In this document: positions 22,570-23,660 of the stretch, one piece after another | Layout of the letters: every line of letters begins with the position of its first letter | Position numbering within the stretch: position 1 is the stretch's first letter | Assembly: GCA_910586595.1 (NCBI GenBank) | Contig: CAJUJB010000047.1 | Location: forward strand, 1-23,660 | Length of the DNA stretch: 23,660 nucleotides | Direction: 5' to 3' | DNA from: an uncultured Muribaculaceae bacterium | GTDB taxonomy: Bacteria; Bacteroidota; Bacteroidia; Bacteroidales; Muribaculaceae | Notes under the pieces: generated by a model | What the model saw: the letters and a program-made list of their open reading frames with translations, nothing else | Databases searched by the model: none | What the model was told of the DNA's origin: nothing | Program-made: the position numbers and the translations under genes

Positions 22570-22577
22570 CAAAGTTA
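22570..22577 (-). promoter_or_regulatory. -7 promoter box of dnaG, overlapping the upstream stop codon
   Basis: TAACTTTG on the minus strand is an exact TAnnTTTG match; its first three bases are the TAA stop codon of the aldo/keto reductase. Only 10 nt separate it from the dnaG ATG, so the mRNA would carry a leader of a few nucleotides or none. No TTG is seen at the -33 position. Confidence 0.6.
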
Positions 22578-23660
22578 CGCCTTTTGACGCAGATTCTCGG
22601 CATATTCGTCGATTTTATGTAACTGCGTCGGGATGGCTATACCTTGCGGGCAATGCGACAGACATGCGCCACAGCCAACACACATTGATGCCTGGCGAAG
22701 ACGGGGCACAGAATTATCATAACCGAATAGGAAAGCCTTGCGGGCATTGGCATAGGACGGATCGGAAGTGTCGCGGGGTACATTGCCGCTGTTGATACAC
22801 TTGTTATAGTGAGCGAAAACGCCGGGTATGTCCACACCGTAAGGGCACGGCATACAATATTTACAATCGGTGCATGGCACGGTGTCGTTCTGGAGTATCT
22901 CTACAGCCGTGCGCATCAGGAAGGCATCCTCGTCTTCACTTATAGGGTCAAGAGTAGAGAATGAGCGTAGATTATCGCGAAGATGATCCATATAAGTCAT
23001 ACCACTCAACACCGTCAGCACACCTTCGGGCGTTCCTGCGTATCTGAAAGCCCAGGAGGCAATGGAGTCGTCAGGGCGCCGTTCTTTCATTTTAGCCGCA
23101 ATCGGGGGGGCAACAGAGGCGAGACGGCCACCAAGCAGAGGCTCCATGATCACCACCGGGATGCCACGGCGATGCAGTTCACCGTAAAGATACTCGGCAT
23201 TTGTATTACGAGGATTGACCTCCTTGGCATGAAGCCAATCGATGTAGTTGAGCTGTATCTGAGCAAAATCCCAATGTACCTCTCCATTGTCCATCAGGGC
23301 GAGCAAGTGGTCGAATACCTCTACATCGCCATGATACGAAAAACCGAGATTACGGATTGTGCCATCTGCACGACGTTCCTTCAGATACTCGAGCATTCCA
23401 TTGTCGACATAACGGCCGTTATAAGCCTCCATACCGCCCATACCTATGGCATGCAGAAGGAGGTAGTCGACATAGTCGGTACGCAAATTAGCGAGCGAGT
23501 TACGGAACATCTCGATAGACTTCTCACGTGGCCATGTCTCGGGTGCGAAGTTAGAGAGCTTGGTGGCGATGAAATATGAATCACGGGGATGACGCGACAA
23601 TGCCTCGCCCATGGCAGCCTCAGAGAAGCCTTTACAATAGGCGGGCGACGTATCGAAATA
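22575..23660 (-). CDS. Aldo/keto reductase with C-terminal 2[4Fe-4S] domain, 5' end cut by window edge
   Basis: An NAD(P)-linked carbonyl reductase family member fused to a bacterial-type ferredoxin module. The reading frame is open to the end of the window, so the start lies outside; the visible 361 residues include the AKR active site: Asp and Tyr of YFDTSPAY at the beginning, Lys of IATKLS, and His of DYLLLHAIG. The TIM-barrel runs to about visible residue 255. Two cluster motifs follow: CTDCKYCMPCP and CVGCGACLSHCP. The last 30 residues are charged and helical. Such fusions are common in anaerobes; the substrate is not known. The ATG at 23610-23612 is an internal methionine, not the start. 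It is followed after 15 bp by dnaG. Confidence 0.92.
   Translation of the reverse strand, partial: YFDTSPAYCKGFSEAAMGEALSRHPRDSYFIATKLSNFAPETWPREKSIEMFRNSLANLRTDYVDYLLLHAIGMGGMEAYNGRYVDNGMLEYLKERRADGTIRNLGFSYHGDVEVFDHLLALMDNGEVHWDFAQIQLNYIDWLHAKEVNPRNTNAEYLYGELHRRGIPVVIMEPLLGGRLASVAPPIAAKMKERRPDDSIASWAFRYAGTPEGVLTVLSGMTYMDHLRDNLRSFSTLDPISEDEDAFLMRTAVEILQNDTVPCTDCKYCMPCPYGVDIPGVFAHYNKCINSGNVPRDTSDPSYANARKAFLFGYDNSVPRLRQASMCVGCGACLSHCPQGIAIPTQLHKIDEYAENLRQKA

Noticed and set aside
23610..23612. ATG at 23612 as the start of the aldo/keto reductase
   Set aside because: The frame continues upstream to the window edge with the conserved YFDTSPAY active-site segment, so this methionine is internal.
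1..23660. Mobile elements, prophage, tRNA or CRISPR
   Set aside because: No transposase, integrase, terminal repeats with target duplications, tRNA cloverleaf or regular repeat-spacer pattern was found on either strand by reading; all long genes have housekeeping or family assignments.

Overview
The window is a gene-dense chromosomal segment from a member of the Bacteroidales. The evidence is the set of gene families (Bacteroidetes-type YidC, DUF4199-type, DUF6452-type and DUF6048-type proteins, an RNase G/E next to HU and a tiny mS38-like protein), the TAnnTTTG promoter boxes, and the absence of Shine-Dalgarno sequences at most starts. The GC content, which looks to be somewhat above 50 %, fits gut Muribaculaceae better than Bacteroides; that last step is inference. 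I see no tRNA, rRNA, insertion sequence, integrase, CRISPR array or phage gene.

Layout. (1) 2-4952, plus strand: the 3' nine-tenths or more of pyrG, then yidC and a class I aminotransferase, closing with a strong hairpin at 4974-5007 shared with the converging genes. (2) 10889-5033, minus strand: HU, a 29-residue ribosomal-protein-like gene, rng (RNase G/E), an intrinsic terminator, then menA translationally coupled to an LTA-synthase-like membrane phosphotransferase. (3) 11752-11114, minus: a six-helix DUF308-like membrane protein ending at a large inverted repeat. (4) 11930-16204, plus: a compact six-gene operon (DUF4199-like membrane protein, polyprenol-phosphate glycosyltransferase, nitroreductase, lipoprotein, exported protein, SDR) in which the last three junctions are 4-bp overlaps. 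(5) 16334-20404, plus: a three-gene unit behind its own promoter and a leader that folds almost end to end. It encodes a 743-residue zinc-knuckle/TerD-like protein, a LegC-type sugar aminotransferase and a lipoprotein nitroreductase. (6) 23660-20379, minus: an Fe-S aldo/keto reductase (cut by the window edge) and dnaG, whose promoter box is built over the reductase's stop codon; dnaG overlaps the nitroreductase tail to tail.

How the genes fit together. Most of the window is housekeeping: CTP supply, inner-membrane protein insertion, menaquinone synthesis, RNA decay, nucleoid packing and replication priming, with an envelope theme in the membrane phosphotransferase, glycosyltransferase and lipoproteins. 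The least ordinary part is region 5. Its first gene carries a reduced RING-like zinc site and a C-terminal domain resembling the TerD stress-response fold, has no recognisable partner of the known ter operons nearby, and is preceded by a 61-nt stem-loop leader. The other points worth attention are non-coding: the 69-bp inverted repeat between the DUF308-like gene and HU, the chain of hairpins ahead of rng, and promoter boxes so close to the menA and dnaG start codons that the mRNAs should be leaderless or nearly so.
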